From positions 1 through 43,655 of the forward strand of contig PMDS01000011.1 in the NCBI GenBank assembly GCA_003155655.1: a DNA stretch of 43,655 nt, given 5' to 3'. Positions 7,456-17,663 of this stretch are shown here, piece after piece. Under the pieces are notes generated by a model. It made no database searches. It saw nothing but the letters and a program-made list of their open reading frames with translations, and was not told where the DNA came from. The DNA is from Melioribacter sp. (lineage in GTDB: Bacteria > Bacteroidota > Ignavibacteria > Ignavibacteriales > Melioribacteraceae). The position numbers and the translations under genes are program-made. Numbering within the stretch: the stretch's first letter is position 1; each line of letters starts with the position of its first letter.

Positions 7456-8817
7456 ATGAATAAAACAGAGCAAAAAGTATTAAAATTCATCGACCAGAAT
7501 AAATTAATTGATACTGGCGATAAAATAATTGTTGCATTCAGCGGCGGACCGGATTCTGTCTTTGCGCTCCGCTTTTTACATTTGTTTAAAAGAAAATTCA
7601 GGATTGATTTACTCGCGGTACATTTTAATCATAGTCTGCGCGGTAAGGAATCAGATGATGATGAAAAATTTGCGAAAGAATATTGTGCAAAAATTTCTGT
7701 TCCGTTTATTTCAAAAAAGCTAAATGTTAAATCATTTGCTGAAAAAAATAAACTTTCAATAGAAGAAGCAGCGCGCAAACTCCGGTATGAAAATCTTGAA
7801 ATACTTTCCAGGAAATTATTCTGCAATAAAATTGTTACAGCCCATAACCAGAGTGATAATACAGAAACAATTTTGATTAATTTGTTCAGCGGTTCCGGAT
7901 TGCCCGGGTTGAGCGGAATTCCAATAAAACGCGGCAATATTGTACGCCCATTATTATGTCTGACAAAGCAGGAAATTGTTGAATACCTTGAAAGAAATAA
8001 AATTGATTTCAGGGTCGATTCATCTAACCTGGAAAATGACTATAAAAGAAATTTTTTGCGTAATAAGATTATCCCGGAAGTTAAAGGTAAATTAAATCCG
8101 GCTGTTGATGAGGCGCTTTTTCGTTCATCAAAAAATTTGATGAGTGCGCTTCGCTTCAACGAGAAAATGGCAGAACATCTTGCGGCCCAATTTGTTACTC
8201 ACACCGGTGAAAGTGCTGTTATATGGCTTTATTTAGCAGATCTCTTTGATGAAAAAATTCCTGCTGAAATATTAAAGTTTGTCTTAAAAAAGTATTTTAA
8301 TCATGAGTTTGAATCTGATGATTATGAAAAAATTAATTCTTTAATAACAAAGCAAAAAGGAAAGCATGTTCAACTTTCAAAGGACATGTATGCAATTCGC
8401 GAAGAAGAATCGATCAAAATTGAGAAAAGTCTTAAAACTTCAAATAAAATAGTTACTTTGGAAGCGGGCAGAAATATTTCAATTGGAACTAAAATCATTG
8501 GAATTGAACTTGTTTCAAATGAATCCGTCCAATTTAACCGGGATGGAAGAGTGGAATACATTTCCGGCGACAAGCTATCCGGTAAATTTCTTATAAGGGA
8601 GTGGAAACCTGGAGATAAATTCTATCCGTTAGGAATGAAAAATTCCCGTAAGGTATCTGATTTCCTTACTGATTTGAAAATTCCATCATCAGAAAGAAAA
8701 GGTCAATTAGTTTTATTAAATAGGAACCAAATAATATGGGTCGTTGGTTTAAGAATAGACAACCAGTATAAGCTGACAGAAAAAACAAAAAAGATATATA
8801 AACTATGGGTGAAATGA
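7456..8817 (+). CDS. tilS: tRNA(Ile)-lysidine synthase TilS
   Basis: TilS attaches lysine to C34 of the tRNA-Ile that reads AUA, in an ATP-dependent reaction that changes both its codon and its amino acid identity. The PP-loop motif SGGPDS is at residues 29-34, followed by HFNHSLRGKESDDDE and the conserved TAHNQSDNTETILINL. The C-terminal substrate-binding domain (about 375-453) is visible as REWKPGDKFYPLGM and KVSDFLTDLKIP. At 453 residues it is a full-length long-form enzyme. It begins the tilS-hpt-ftsH run, an order well known from other bacteria. It overlaps hpt by 13 bp. Confidence 0.95.
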   Translation: MNKTEQKVLKFIDQNKLIDTGDKIIVAFSGGPDSVFALRFLHLFKRKFRIDLLAVHFNHSLRGKESDDDEKFAKEYCAKISVPFISKKLNVKSFAEKNKLSIEEAARKLRYENLEILSRKLFCNKIVTAHNQSDNTETILINLFSGSGLPGLSGIPIKRGNIVRPLLCLTKQEIVEYLERNKIDFRVDSSNLENDYKRNFLRNKIIPEVKGKLNPAVDEALFRSSKNLMSALRFNEKMAEHLAAQFVTHTGESAVIWLYLADLFDEKIPAEILKFVLKKYFNHEFESDDYEKINSLITKQKGKHVQLSKDMYAIREEESIKIEKSLKTSNKIVTLEAGRNISIGTKIIGIELVSNESVQFNRDGRVEYISGDKLSGKFLIREWKPGDKFYPLGMKNSRKVSDFLTDLKIPSSERKGQLVLLNRNQIIWVVGLRIDNQYKLTEKTKKIYKLWVK

Positions 8818-9365
8818 AAAATTCAAAAAATGAAATTTGGGTGGGTTCGGAAAAATTTGTTCCTTTTCTAACTGAAGAAGAAATTCAGAAACGCATTGCT
8901 GATCTTGGAAAACAAATTTCAGAAGAGTACAAAACCAAGCTTCCTATTTTTATTGGCGTTCTCAATGGTTCGTTCATGTTCATGTCTGACCTATTGAAAA
9001 ATATTACAATTAATTGTGAAATGGATTTTTTCAAACTTTCAAGTTACGGAGACGATAAAATATCTTCGGGGAAAGTGAAAATGGTAAAAGATTTAAATGC
9101 AGATATCAACGATAGACATTTGATAATTGTAGAAGATATAATAGATACGGGTCTTTCAATCAACTATATAGAGCAATTAATAAAGGAACATACGCCTGCA
9201 AGTGTAAAGGTTGCTTCCTTACTGGTTAAGCCAGAGAGTATCAAATATGATATCAAAATTGATTATATTGGCTTTGAAATTCCCAATAAATTTGTTATTG
9301 GATATGGTTTGGATTACGCTCAAAAGTACCGTAATCTAAGTTCAATCTATGTTTTAAGTGAATAA
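8805..9365 (+). CDS. hpt: Hypoxanthine phosphoribosyltransferase
   Basis: This enzyme salvages hypoxanthine and guanine to IMP and GMP using PRPP. The PRPP-binding loop [12 protein letters not shown] is at residues 107-118, the LNGS pyrophosphate-binding loop is at 53-56, and [22 protein letters not shown]-like purine-binding strands follow. The length of 186 residues is normal. The first ATG (8805) lies inside tilS; a second in-frame ATG at 8814 is equally possible, and neither has a strong ribosome site. It sits in a housekeeping operon, well separated from the purine-type catabolic cluster at 27-43 kb, so I do not read it as part of that cluster. Confidence 0.93.
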   Translation: MGEMKNSKNEIWVGSEKFVPFLTEEEIQKRIADLGKQISEEYKTKLPIFIGVLNGSFMFMSDLLKNITINCEMDFFKLSSYGDDKISSGKVKMVKDLNADINDRHLIIVEDIIDTGLSINYIEQLIKEHTPASVKVASLLVKPESIKYDIKIDYIGFEIPNKFVIGYGLDYAQKYRNLSSIYVLSE

Positions 9366-9379
9366 AGAAGAAGGAATTT

Positions 9380-11482
9380 ATGATTCAAGATCCTATGAAT
9401 AAATTATTTATGGCCGCTGATGATAATCAACCTAATCAGAATAAGCCTAAAAAGGGCCTAAATACCCCTCAAAAACCGGATGGAGAATTTGATTGGGGAA
9501 AAGTTATTAAAACGGTATTGAGTTGGGGTGTTGTCATTATTGCCGCCGTTATTGTTATGCAGTTTATGCGTGCCGGTTCATCCGGTACGGTTGATGTCCC
9601 TTATAATATTTATGAAACCTTGCTTAAGGACGAAAAAATTTCTGATGCAAAGATTTTCAAGACTGATGTTAACGATTACCGTTTTGAAGGAACTCTGAAA
9701 GAAAAAGAAAAAATTCTTATTAATAATAATTATGTCGATGTTAAAGTTTTTTCGGTCACTCTTGTTGAACCAATTGTTCAAGAACAGGTAAAAGTTTGGA
9801 ATGATAAAAATATAAAGTACACATTTGTTAAGGAATCCAACGAGTGGCTAACTGTACTGTTAGGATTCATTCCCTGGATTTTAATTTTTGGAGTCTGGAT
9901 TTTAATTTTCAGGAGAATGCAGGGTGGCGCAGGCGGCGGTACCAGAGGAATTTTCAATTTTGGAAAAAGTAAGGCAAAATTAATTTCAGAATCAGCAATT
10001 AAAGTTACATTTAAGGATGTTGCCGGCGCTGATGAAGCAAAGCAGGAACTTGAGGAGATAATTGAATTCTTGAAAGAACCTGGTAAATTTCAGCGGCTTG
10101 GCGGTAAGATTCCACGCGGAGTTTTGTTACTGGGACCTCCCGGAACTGGTAAAACTTTATTGGCCCGGGCTGTTGCTGGTGAAGCGGGTGTCCCGTTCTT
10201 TTCAATTTCCGGCGCTGACTTTGTAGAAATGTTTGTTGGAGTTGGTGCAAGCAGGGTTCGCGATCTATTTGATCAGGGTAAAAAAAATGCACCTTGCATT
10301 ATTTTTATTGATGAAATTGATGCTGTTGGTCGTCATCGTGGTGCGGGTCTTGGAGGCGGGCATGATGAACGTGAGCAGACTTTAAATCAATTATTGGTTG
10401 AAATGGATGGTTTTGAACAGAATAGCGGAGTAATAATTATAGCTGCAACAAATCGTCCGGATGTTTTAGACCCGGCGCTACTGCGCCCGGGGCGTTTTGA
10501 CCGTCAAGTTGTTGTTGACCGTCCTGATGTAAAAGGGCGTGAAGGAATCCTTAAGGTTCATACAAGAAAAATTCCATTAGATGTTGATGTTGATTTATCA
10601 ACACTCGCAAAAGGAACTCCAGGACTTGCCGGAGCCGATATTGCTAATCTTGTTAACGAAGCTGCTCTTCTTGCAGCCCGCAAAAATAAAAAGAATGTTG
10701 GGATGGAAGACTTTGAAGAAGCAAAAGACAAAGTGATGATGGGAATGGAAAGGAAGAGCTTAATTATTTCTGAAGAAGAGAAGAAAATTACCGCCTATCA
10801 TGAAATTGGTCATGTACTTGTTGCAAAGTTGATTCCTGAAGCTGACCCGGTTCATAAAGTTACAATTATACCGCGCGGAAGAGCGCTAGGTGTCACTACT
10901 TACCTTCCTGTAGATGAGAAACATACTTACTCGAAAGATTATTTAGAGGCAATGATTACTTATGCTCTTGGCGGCCGTGCTGCCGAAAAATTAGTCTTTA
11001 ACCGTTTTACAACCGGTGCCGGAAACGATATTGAAAAAGCAACCAACATCGCGCGTAAAATGGTCTGTGAATGGGGAATGAGCGAAAAGCTTGGCCCAAT
11101 TGCTTATGGTGCAAAAGAAGAGGAAATATTCCTTGGACGGGAAATTACAAAACATAAGGATTTCAGTGAGCAAACTGCGCAGGATATTGATTCTGAATTG
11201 AAGAAAATTATTATGACAGGTATGCAGCAGGCTGAAAAACTTCTTTCTGAAAATATTGATCTTCTACATAGGTTATCTAAAGAACTGCTGGAACGGGAAA
11301 TCCTTGACTCAGATGAAATTGAAAAAATAATTCGTGGTGAGGAGCTTCCCCCGGTTAAACGCAACGGGAATGATCAGAATAAAATTACTGAAGGTGCTAT
11401 TCCGGATCACGTTCAGGAACTACTGGAAGAGAAGAAAAAAAGAGAATCAGTAAAAAACGTAGAAAAGAATGACGTCAACTGA
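9380..11482 (+). CDS. ftsH: ATP-dependent zinc metalloprotease FtsH
   Basis: FtsH is the hexameric membrane-anchored AAA+ protease that degrades misfolded membrane proteins and short-lived regulators. The order is a cytosolic N-tail of about 40 residues, TM1 (43-62), a periplasmic domain, TM2 (157-177), and then the AAA module with Walker A GPPGTGKT (252-259), Walker B IIFIDE (307-312), the pore loop MFVGVGA (284-290) and the second region of homology near [20 protein letters not shown]. The zinc site HEIGH is at 474-478, where most FtsH have HEAGH; both His and the Glu are kept. An AAGGA ribosome site precedes the ATG. It is 700 residues long and overlaps the next gene by 14 bp. Confidence 0.97.
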   Translation: MIQDPMNKLFMAADDNQPNQNKPKKGLNTPQKPDGEFDWGKVIKTVLSWGVVIIAAVIVMQFMRAGSSGTVDVPYNIYETLLKDEKISDAKIFKTDVNDYRFEGTLKEKEKILINNNYVDVKVFSVTLVEPIVQEQVKVWNDKNIKYTFVKESNEWLTVLLGFIPWILIFGVWILIFRRMQGGAGGGTRGIFNFGKSKAKLISESAIKVTFKDVAGADEAKQELEEIIEFLKEPGKFQRLGGKIPRGVLLLGPPGTGKTLLARAVAGEAGVPFFSISGADFVEMFVGVGASRVRDLFDQGKKNAPCIIFIDEIDAVGRHRGAGLGGGHDEREQTLNQLLVEMDGFEQNSGVIIIAATNRPDVLDPALLRPGRFDRQVVVDRPDVKGREGILKVHTRKIPLDVDVDLSTLAKGTPGLAGADIANLVNEAALLAARKNKKNVGMEDFEEAKDKVMMGMERKSLIISEEEKKITAYHEIGHVLVAKLIPEADPVHKVTIIPRGRALGVTTYLPVDEKHTYSKDYLEAMITYALGGRAAEKLVFNRFTTGAGNDIEKATNIARKMVCEWGMSEKLGPIAYGAKEEEIFLGREITKHKDFSEQTAQDIDSELKKIIMTGMQQAEKLLSENIDLLHRLSKELLEREILDSDEIEKIIRGEELPPVKRNGNDQNKITEGAIPDHVQELLEEKKKRESVKNVEKNDVN

Positions 11483-12137
11483 ACGCGCAACTATTGATTA
11501 CAAAAACGAAGTTTTAAGAAAAACTATACATCTCTTTTCTCTTTCAATCCCAATTATTTATTACTATATAACAAAGGAACTGGCATTATGGATACTGGTT
11601 CCTTTAACGGTCTTTTCACTTTTTATTGATTACGGCAGATATTATCATAAAGCACTAGCAGAAACTGTTAATAAAATTTTCGGTTTTATCATGCGCAAGC
11701 ATGAAACAGACGGGAAGAAAAAAAATCTAAATGGGGCAACTTATGTTTTACTCTCTGCAGTCACTGTAATAATACTCTTTCCAAAAATTTTTGTTGTTAC
11801 AGCTTTTACAGTTTTGATAGTTGGAGACATAGCTGCAGCACTTATTGGAAGAAAATTTGGGAAAACAAAATTTCTTTGTAAAAGTCTCCAGGGAACTCTT
11901 GCGTTCATTTTCTTTTCCTGTTTTGTTGTCTTGTTAGCTCCCAAGATTGAGGGTTCTCTCATCGAATATATAATTGGCTTTGTTGCGGTAGTGGTTGGAG
12001 GAATTGCAGAAAATGTTTCTGGTGAATGGGCTGATGATAATTTTATGATTCCAATCACAATGTGCATAACAATGTGGGCTCTGTATGCCCTGCTTCTGCC
12101 CCAACTTCCGTTAATTCTGCAAAATGTTCCTAACTAA
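11469..12137 (+). CDS. SEC59/dolichol-kinase-like membrane protein (CTP-dependent lipid or polyprenol kinase family)
   Basis: The 222-residue protein is almost entirely membrane-embedded, with about six to seven hydrophobic segments. The family signature is present: [12 protein letters not shown] near the N-terminus, and [18 protein letters not shown] followed by KSLQGTLAF around residues 118-145. Members include dolichol kinase, phytol kinase and the CTP-dependent diacylglycerol kinase Dgk1; cytidylyltransferases of the CdsA type are distant relatives. In bacteria it may phosphorylate polyprenol or another membrane alcohol, but the substrate cannot be told. Its start overlaps ftsH by 14 bp, so it is probably the last gene of the tilS-hpt-ftsH transcript. 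Confidence 0.75.
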   Translation: MTSTERATIDYKNEVLRKTIHLFSLSIPIIYYYITKELALWILVPLTVFSLFIDYGRYYHKALAETVNKIFGFIMRKHETDGKKKNLNGATYVLLSAVTVIILFPKIFVVTAFTVLIVGDIAAALIGRKFGKTKFLCKSLQGTLAFIFFSCFVVLLAPKIEGSLIEYIIGFVAVVVGGIAENVSGEWADDNFMIPITMCITMWALYALLLPQLPLILQNVPN

Positions 12138-12290
12138 CCGGAAAATATATTCTCATTACAGGGGGTCACAAAAATATTTTTAAACTTCTGGCAAAAATAC
12201 ATCTATTTATATTTTATGTAATTTTATTGGGGTAAAAATGTGTTGAAAGAACTTTTCACTATGAAGGCAACTAACGCTAAATCATAAAGG

Positions 12291-12707
12291 TCAATGGTCT
12301 GTATACCTTCTCATTTTTTTCTTTTCACTTAATTTTTTCTTGCCTTCAATTCTTTTTTGGATTGAGGCGGGTGAAGGATTAGTTCTAATTCTGCTTTTCC
12401 TTTTCTGAGAAGATTTATCAATCAGCGTAATTAATCTTTCAATTGCATCCTGCCGGTTTTTCTCCTGGGTTCTAAATCGCCGGGCTTCTATAATCAACAC
12501 GCTGTCTTTGGTTACCTTTCTACCTGAAATAGATATTAATCTTGTCTTTACATCTTCATTCAAAGAATCCGAAGAAGCAATATCAAACCTCAGTTGAACT
12601 GCAGTGGCAACCTTATTTACGTTTTGTCCACCCGGCCCGGAAGAACGAATAAAGCTGAAAACTAATTCGCTTTCCTTGATCTCTATATTTTTATTAATTC
12701 TAATCAT
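12291..12707 (-). CDS. arfB: Alternative ribosome-rescue factor ArfB (YaeJ-type peptidyl-tRNA hydrolase)
   Basis: ArfB releases peptides from ribosomes stalled at the end of a broken mRNA. The catalytic GGQ is at residues 26-28 within SSGPGGQNVNK, and the basic C-terminal tail that enters the empty mRNA channel is present (RKSRIRTNPSPASIQKR and KKKLSEKKKMRR). The length of 138 residues matches ArfB and excludes the full-length release factors RF1 and RF2. It is the last gene of a minus-strand run, 25 bp after the DUF2723 gene, and converges with the SEC59-like gene. Confidence 0.92.
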   Translation of the reverse strand: MIRINKNIEIKESELVFSFIRSSGPGGQNVNKVATAVQLRFDIASSDSLNEDVKTRLISISGRKVTKDSVLIIEARRFRTQEKNRQDAIERLITLIDKSSQKRKSRIRTNPSPASIQKRIEGKKKLSEKKKMRRYTDH

Positions 12708-12732
12708 TCTGATAATCTAACTATAAACTCAA

Positions 12733-14670
12733 TTACTTAATACTATTTTCAAGATCATAGGGTATTTGATAATCCGGAAAATCTCTTTTCACCTTATCAA
12801 TGTAGATCCTGGCGCGTTCAGGTTTATTAAATTGTAGTTCATAAGAGGCGCGGTAAACAAGCATTGTTGCAGCAAAATTTTCAATTTTGTCCAGGTATTT
12901 GTTCATTTCCTTTGGGAAACGCAAAGTAAAATTTGGAACTACTGCCGGAACATATTCATTTCCTTTCACAACCTTGAAAAGAAAAACATCAGGTACTAGT
13001 TGATATCCGTTAGGAAGCGTGAACTCACCCCTCTGCATTTCATTTTGAAATAATTCAATGCCTATGTAGACATTTTTCTTATCAACATTCCCTGAAATAA
13101 TTTTTGTCATAACCGCACGGTAACAATTTTCAATTACATTAGGATTGTATTGCTCATCACGTTCGAATGGTCTTACTGCATCTATAAAATTAGAGACTTC
13201 AATTTCCATCCCGTCAAATATATGAGGATGATTTCTCCTCAGCTGATTGTAATACCAGGAACGGCGTAATAGTTCTTTATCAATAATAGTTACATCATTT
13301 CTAAAATCTTCAAGATTCTGGAAGTAATATGAAGCAGCAACAAAATAATCCCATTGGTAACTCATTATAATTGAGTTCTTTTCCGTACTATTTAAAATTG
13401 TGCGGGTATAATCTTCAAATGTATGTACATCACTTTGATCTACATCCGAATAATTTAGCACCAAAGGGCAGAGAGCAATTATTGTTGTTATTGCAATAAC
13501 GGTTTTAACATTAGTCAAGTTTTTTTGCAGATAAAAAATTAATCTTACAAATCCCAAAGCAATAAAGAAAGTAAACATCATGTAAGACATCAGAAAATAA
13601 GAATCCAAATCTGTAATGTCATAATTAATAACATATAGAACGCTGGCAAACAAAGTTATTAATAATGCGTAGAATAATATTCTCTTAACTTTATATGAGT
13701 AAATAATTCCGATTAATCCTAATATCACGCCCGTATAACCAAATTCCGCAGGAAAATTCTCTAAATATGTTGCTAAATGTTTTTTTGCTGCTTCAATTGA
13801 AGAAAACATCCAAACCTGGTACTGCTTTCCCGAAATATGCCTGAAAAAATTCTCATAATTAATTGGATTACCCCAATTCATTATAGGATTACTTGCTGCT
13901 CTTAACGGCAGGTAGCTGTAAAAAATTATTAATGTTGGAATAAAAACACTAAGAGCCAGCAGAATTTTTTTGCCTGAGACGTTATTTAATTTTTCTTTTT
14001 GGAAAAAGAGTATTGCAGAAAAAGGCAGAACAAGCAAGGTTGTCATATGATTTGAGAATCCAAGAGCTAGAGAGAATCCAAACCACATCCATTTCGTATT
14101 GTCTTCTTTAATTGAAAAGTATGCTTTAAGTGTTGCATAAATTATTAATCCAAAAAGAAAAATCTGAAGCGAGTATACTTCTACAGAAGTTGATTGCATC
14201 CAGAAGGTTTTACTGAAGCCAAGCATTATACCGGAAAATATTGTAACAGATGGGAATAAATACGATGGTGTAAAATTAGTCGTTTTTACTGCTTTTTTGT
14301 CAGCCTTCTTGTTTTTTATCTTTTCATCTTTTTGGTTTGCATTAATGGAATTTTCAAGAACAATAAGAATGGATTTCATAAATATCCATAAACCAAGCGA
14401 GCACCAAATTGCTGCTAATAAATTGGCTTTGTAAATAATTGAAGCCGGAAATGGAATTTTAAGAAGTAAAAATCCAAGAATAGTAAACAGGGGATAGCCG
14501 GTAGGATGTGCTATTCCTAAAGTTGCTTGTACAGTTGCTAATTCTCCGGCATCAATTTCAACAACCCCTGGCGCCAGTGTTAAAATGTAAATAATGAATA
14601 TACAAATTGAAGACAGGCTAATATAATATTTCTTTATTAGTTCTTTAATTATTGGTAACATACTTTTCAA
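12733..14670 (-). CDS. DUF2723 multi-pass membrane protein (putative GT-C glycosyltransferase)
   Basis: The N-terminal half of this 645-residue protein carries about ten hydrophobic segments, and residues from about 440 form a soluble C-terminal part. The DUF2723 signature lies in the first periplasmic loop: APGVVEIDAGELATVQ, then GIAHPTGYPLFT (about residues 33-62), where the acidic pair resembles the catalytic acidic residues of O-mannosyltransferase-type GT-C enzymes. A role in protein or lipid glycosylation at the membrane is therefore plausible but not proven. Its start overlaps the end of glnE by 26 bp. A second Met three codons later could also be the start. Confidence 0.82.
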   Translation of the reverse strand: MKSMLPIIKELIKKYYISLSSICIFIIYILTLAPGVVEIDAGELATVQATLGIAHPTGYPLFTILGFLLLKIPFPASIIYKANLLAAIWCSLGLWIFMKSILIVLENSINANQKDEKIKNKKADKKAVKTTNFTPSYLFPSVTIFSGIMLGFSKTFWMQSTSVEVYSLQIFLFGLIIYATLKAYFSIKEDNTKWMWFGFSLALGFSNHMTTLLVLPFSAILFFQKEKLNNVSGKKILLALSVFIPTLIIFYSYLPLRAASNPIMNWGNPINYENFFRHISGKQYQVWMFSSIEAAKKHLATYLENFPAEFGYTGVILGLIGIIYSYKVKRILFYALLITLFASVLYVINYDITDLDSYFLMSYMMFTFFIALGFVRLIFYLQKNLTNVKTVIAITTIIALCPLVLNYSDVDQSDVHTFEDYTRTILNSTEKNSIIMSYQWDYFVAASYYFQNLEDFRNDVTIIDKELLRRSWYYNQLRRNHPHIFDGMEIEVSNFIDAVRPFERDEQYNPNVIENCYRAVMTKIISGNVDKKNVYIGIELFQNEMQRGEFTLPNGYQLVPDVFLFKVVKGNEYVPAVVPNFTLRFPKEMNKYLDKIENFAATMLVYRASYELQFNKPERARIYIDKVKRDFPDYQIPYDLENSIK

Positions 14671-17473
14671 ATAGTTGATTGTTGGATTTTATAATTTCAT
14701 TAATTTTTTTGTCAAGTTCATCTATATTTTTCATTTTAAAGAAAGAGGCAGTAATAGTTTTCTTTTCCTGGTTGGAGTAAACAATCCCTTGATTTGTGTT
14801 AAAAATGTTTTGAATAGCCATTTCTAAATCCTTGAGGAAGGAATAATTTTCACTCAATTTTACAAGATCATTTACTTCTAATTTATCATTCATTAAAAGT
14901 ATTATTTCTCTAATGTTTTTACCAATCATTTTTTCATAAAGTTTAATATCATTCATGCAAAACCATTGTAAAAGAAATTCAACTGTAAGTCCGCCCCCGC
15001 GCTCTTTTTTAATGTGGAACATTTTATCATCTGACTTGATAATTTCTTTATTGAAGACCGCATACATTTTTAATATTTCCTGCTTAATAAAATTTTTTTC
15101 AAAGTTTTTAACTTTTCCAAACACACAATTCTTAAAATCTTCAAAAAGCACTATATCGCCGAACACAAATTTTAACTTAAGCAGTGTCTGAAATTCCCAA
15201 ATACGGGCCCGTTTATTTATGTATTCGCTGTAATTTTTAATATCCCAAACAAGTGGAGAACTTTTTCCCTCAGGGCGCAGTCTGAAATCAACATCAAATG
15301 GTTTTAATATTTCTTTTGCCCTGCCAAGTATTTTTTGAAAATCCTTCTGTACATCATCACTATTCTCAATATTCTCAACAATTACAACAAGGTCAACATC
15401 TGAAGCAAAGTTCATATTTTGTGCCCCATAGCTGCCAAGTCCGCATAAACAAAATTTATAAGGTATATTAAAATCAACGCATATTTTATTTAATTCTTTT
15501 TTAATAAATGAGCTGAAGATTAATGATACTTGCTGTGAATCAATTAACCCAAGAGCAAATTGAACGGCAGTTAAAAATATAATTTCTTCTGTACTGTTTG
15601 TCTGAATTTCTCCTTCAAAATATTTTATAAAAACTTTTCCAGAAATAAAATTCTCTTCAAATATCCTATTTACCGTCAGTAAATCAACTGCTTTTTGGGA
15701 ATAAAGACATAGCGTTAAAAAACCATCAAATAATTTCTTGCGGTTAAACGCATTGTACCAGATTGAGGGGAATTTTGTAAAACGAATGACTTTGGCAAAA
15801 TTCTCAAGTGTTTTATCCGGGCTGCAACAATTTTTCAAGAAATCAATTAGCAAAGGCTCAATTTGGTTAAATAATTCAATGGTTCTGGAATCAAATTCTT
15901 TCCTTTCGAATATACCTTCACCGCTTCTCAAAAATTTCAAATTCTTTTCAGCTTTAGTAAATTCTTTAAATTGAATTTTTGAAAAATCAGTCTCTTGAAT
16001 TGCACTATCATCATTTTTCAATATGTTATTGTAAATATCCCTTACACGGGTTCTATAATAATTTATCTTAGCATTCAGTTCACTAACAGACCGAAGCTTG
16101 ATATAATTAGCAAGTTTATTTTTCATTTCATGATTTTCCGGTATAATGTGCGTTTGCGAATCGTTCATAAGTTGTAAATAATGTTCGAGTCTCCTATAGA
16201 AGATATATGCCTCATTAAAAATTTCTTTTTCTTCTTTTGTAAGCAAATTATTCTTTATTAATTCTTCCAATACTATTAAAGTATTCCCGGATCTTAAAGA
16301 TTTTATTTTTGCGCCATTAAGCATTTGTAAAGCCTGAATCGAAAATTCAATGTCTCTTATTCCTCCGCTAAACGTCTTGACATTATCTTTCTCTTTGTTG
16401 TGAATTTCGATGTTCGTTTTCATCATTTTAACTTTATCTTTTATAGATGATGAAAAAGTTGAGTGGTATATATATGAATTAGTAAAATTCAAAAATTGAT
16501 TGAATAGTTTTATATCTCCACATACATAATTAAGCTTAATAAGCATTTGTCTTTCCCAGTCTTCCCCTCGTGTCTCATAATATTTTATATAATCATTCAT
16601 TGCTTTGCATAACTCTGAGGTCTTGCCGTCCGGGCGCAAACGAAAATCTACACGATATATAAAACCTCTGTCGGAAATTTCAGAGGAGCATTTAATGAAC
16701 AACTTTGCGGCTTCGGATAAAATTTCATGATATTCTTTTTTTATTGCAGGGATTAATTCGTTAAAATCATAAAATAAAATCAAGTCAATATCAGAACTAT
16801 AATTGAGTTCATTTCCGCCAAGTTTGCCTAACGAGCATAAACAAAAATCATGTTCAATGTTCTTGACTTTGTATTTGAACAATGTTTCATTATAACAGGC
16901 TTCAAAAAGAGTTGCATTAATAGTTTTAGCCAAATAAGAAAGCTGCCCAGTAATTGAATCAAGTTCTGCCAGTCCAAGAATATCTGTTAAGCCTATTTTT
17001 AGAATAAATCTTCTTTTAAACTGACGAATAACATTCAATTTTGCGTTGAGCGTTCTAAATTTTGTAATACCGGTTTCTATTTCATTCTGAATAAAAGAAA
17101 ACTCCAGTTTATGTAAAAGATAATCCTGGTCAAATAGCTGATAAAGGAATTCCGGGTTGCGTACGGTAATATCTGTCAGATAATTGCTGCTGGCGGAAAT
17201 AGCAATTAATATTTCACCGTGATGCGGATATCTGGATATTTCCTGGAAGAAAAAAGCTCTATCATAGATTGCTGAAAAAATTCTTAATAGGTTCGATTCT
17301 GAGGCGGATGTAAAGTAAAACTTTGCAGATTCGGCTTCCAAAATTGATAAAACAGATTCAAAAACATCCGGTTTAACCGATCCATCTGTTAGTTCAACTA
17401 ACTTTTTAACAAATCCATGAGCAAATTCAAATCTTTTCCCTTGCAATTCTGATGTTATCCTAAGTTTCAACAT
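14645..17473 (-). CDS. glnE: Glutamine synthetase adenylyltransferase/deadenylylase GlnE
   Basis: GlnE controls glutamine synthetase by adding and removing AMP in response to PII. The duplicated nucleotidyltransferase architecture is clear. The first domain has GKLGGNELNYSSDIDL at about 216-231, and the second has GLGSYGAQNMNFASDVDL at about 675-693. Each is followed by its helical PII/GlnE-type domain (RVDFRLRPDGKTSELC; VDFRLRPEGKSSPLVW). The 942 residues match the family. A PII gene lies 3.3 kb away beyond secA; no glnD was found in the window. The start at 17473 is the only Met before the conserved region. Confidence 0.93.
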   Translation of the reverse strand: MLKLRITSELQGKRFEFAHGFVKKLVELTDGSVKPDVFESVLSILEAESAKFYFTSASESNLLRIFSAIYDRAFFFQEISRYPHHGEILIAISASSNYLTDITVRNPEFLYQLFDQDYLLHKLEFSFIQNEIETGITKFRTLNAKLNVIRQFKRRFILKIGLTDILGLAELDSITGQLSYLAKTINATLFEACYNETLFKYKVKNIEHDFCLCSLGKLGGNELNYSSDIDLILFYDFNELIPAIKKEYHEILSEAAKLFIKCSSEISDRGFIYRVDFRLRPDGKTSELCKAMNDYIKYYETRGEDWERQMLIKLNYVCGDIKLFNQFLNFTNSYIYHSTFSSSIKDKVKMMKTNIEIHNKEKDNVKTFSGGIRDIEFSIQALQMLNGAKIKSLRSGNTLIVLEELIKNNLLTKEEKEIFNEAYIFYRRLEHYLQLMNDSQTHIIPENHEMKNKLANYIKLRSVSELNAKINYYRTRVRDIYNNILKNDDSAIQETDFSKIQFKEFTKAEKNLKFLRSGEGIFERKEFDSRTIELFNQIEPLLIDFLKNCCSPDKTLENFAKVIRFTKFPSIWYNAFNRKKLFDGFLTLCLYSQKAVDLLTVNRIFEENFISGKVFIKYFEGEIQTNSTEEIIFLTAVQFALGLIDSQQVSLIFSSFIKKELNKICVDFNIPYKFCLCGLGSYGAQNMNFASDVDLVVIVENIENSDDVQKDFQKILGRAKEILKPFDVDFRLRPEGKSSPLVWDIKNYSEYINKRARIWEFQTLLKLKFVFGDIVLFEDFKNCVFGKVKNFEKNFIKQEILKMYAVFNKEIIKSDDKMFHIKKERGGGLTVEFLLQWFCMNDIKLYEKMIGKNIREIILLMNDKLEVNDLVKLSENYSFLKDLEMAIQNIFNTNQGIVYSNQEKKTITASFFKMKNIDELDKKINEIIKSNNQLFEKYVTNN

Positions 17474-17663
17474 CTAAAATAAACCTTGCACATTTAAATC
17501 GCACTAAAGAATTTAGGTTATAAACCTTCTAATTGTATAAAAATTTATCCGATTATTTAACCAATGATGCAATAATTACAGCCTATAGTACTGGAATAAG
17601 CAGTTTCATTGCATTTCAAAGCCTCTTTATTTAACTTGCCTGCCGAAATTTTAGGAGAGATTG

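Noticed and set aside
8805-9365. hpt as a member of the purine catabolic cluster
   Set aside because: It lies 18 kb away in the conserved tilS-hpt-ftsH housekeeping order.
10011-10292. Minus-strand frame inside ftsH
   Set aside because: It lies opposite the conserved AAA module; the codon pattern is only that of the complement.
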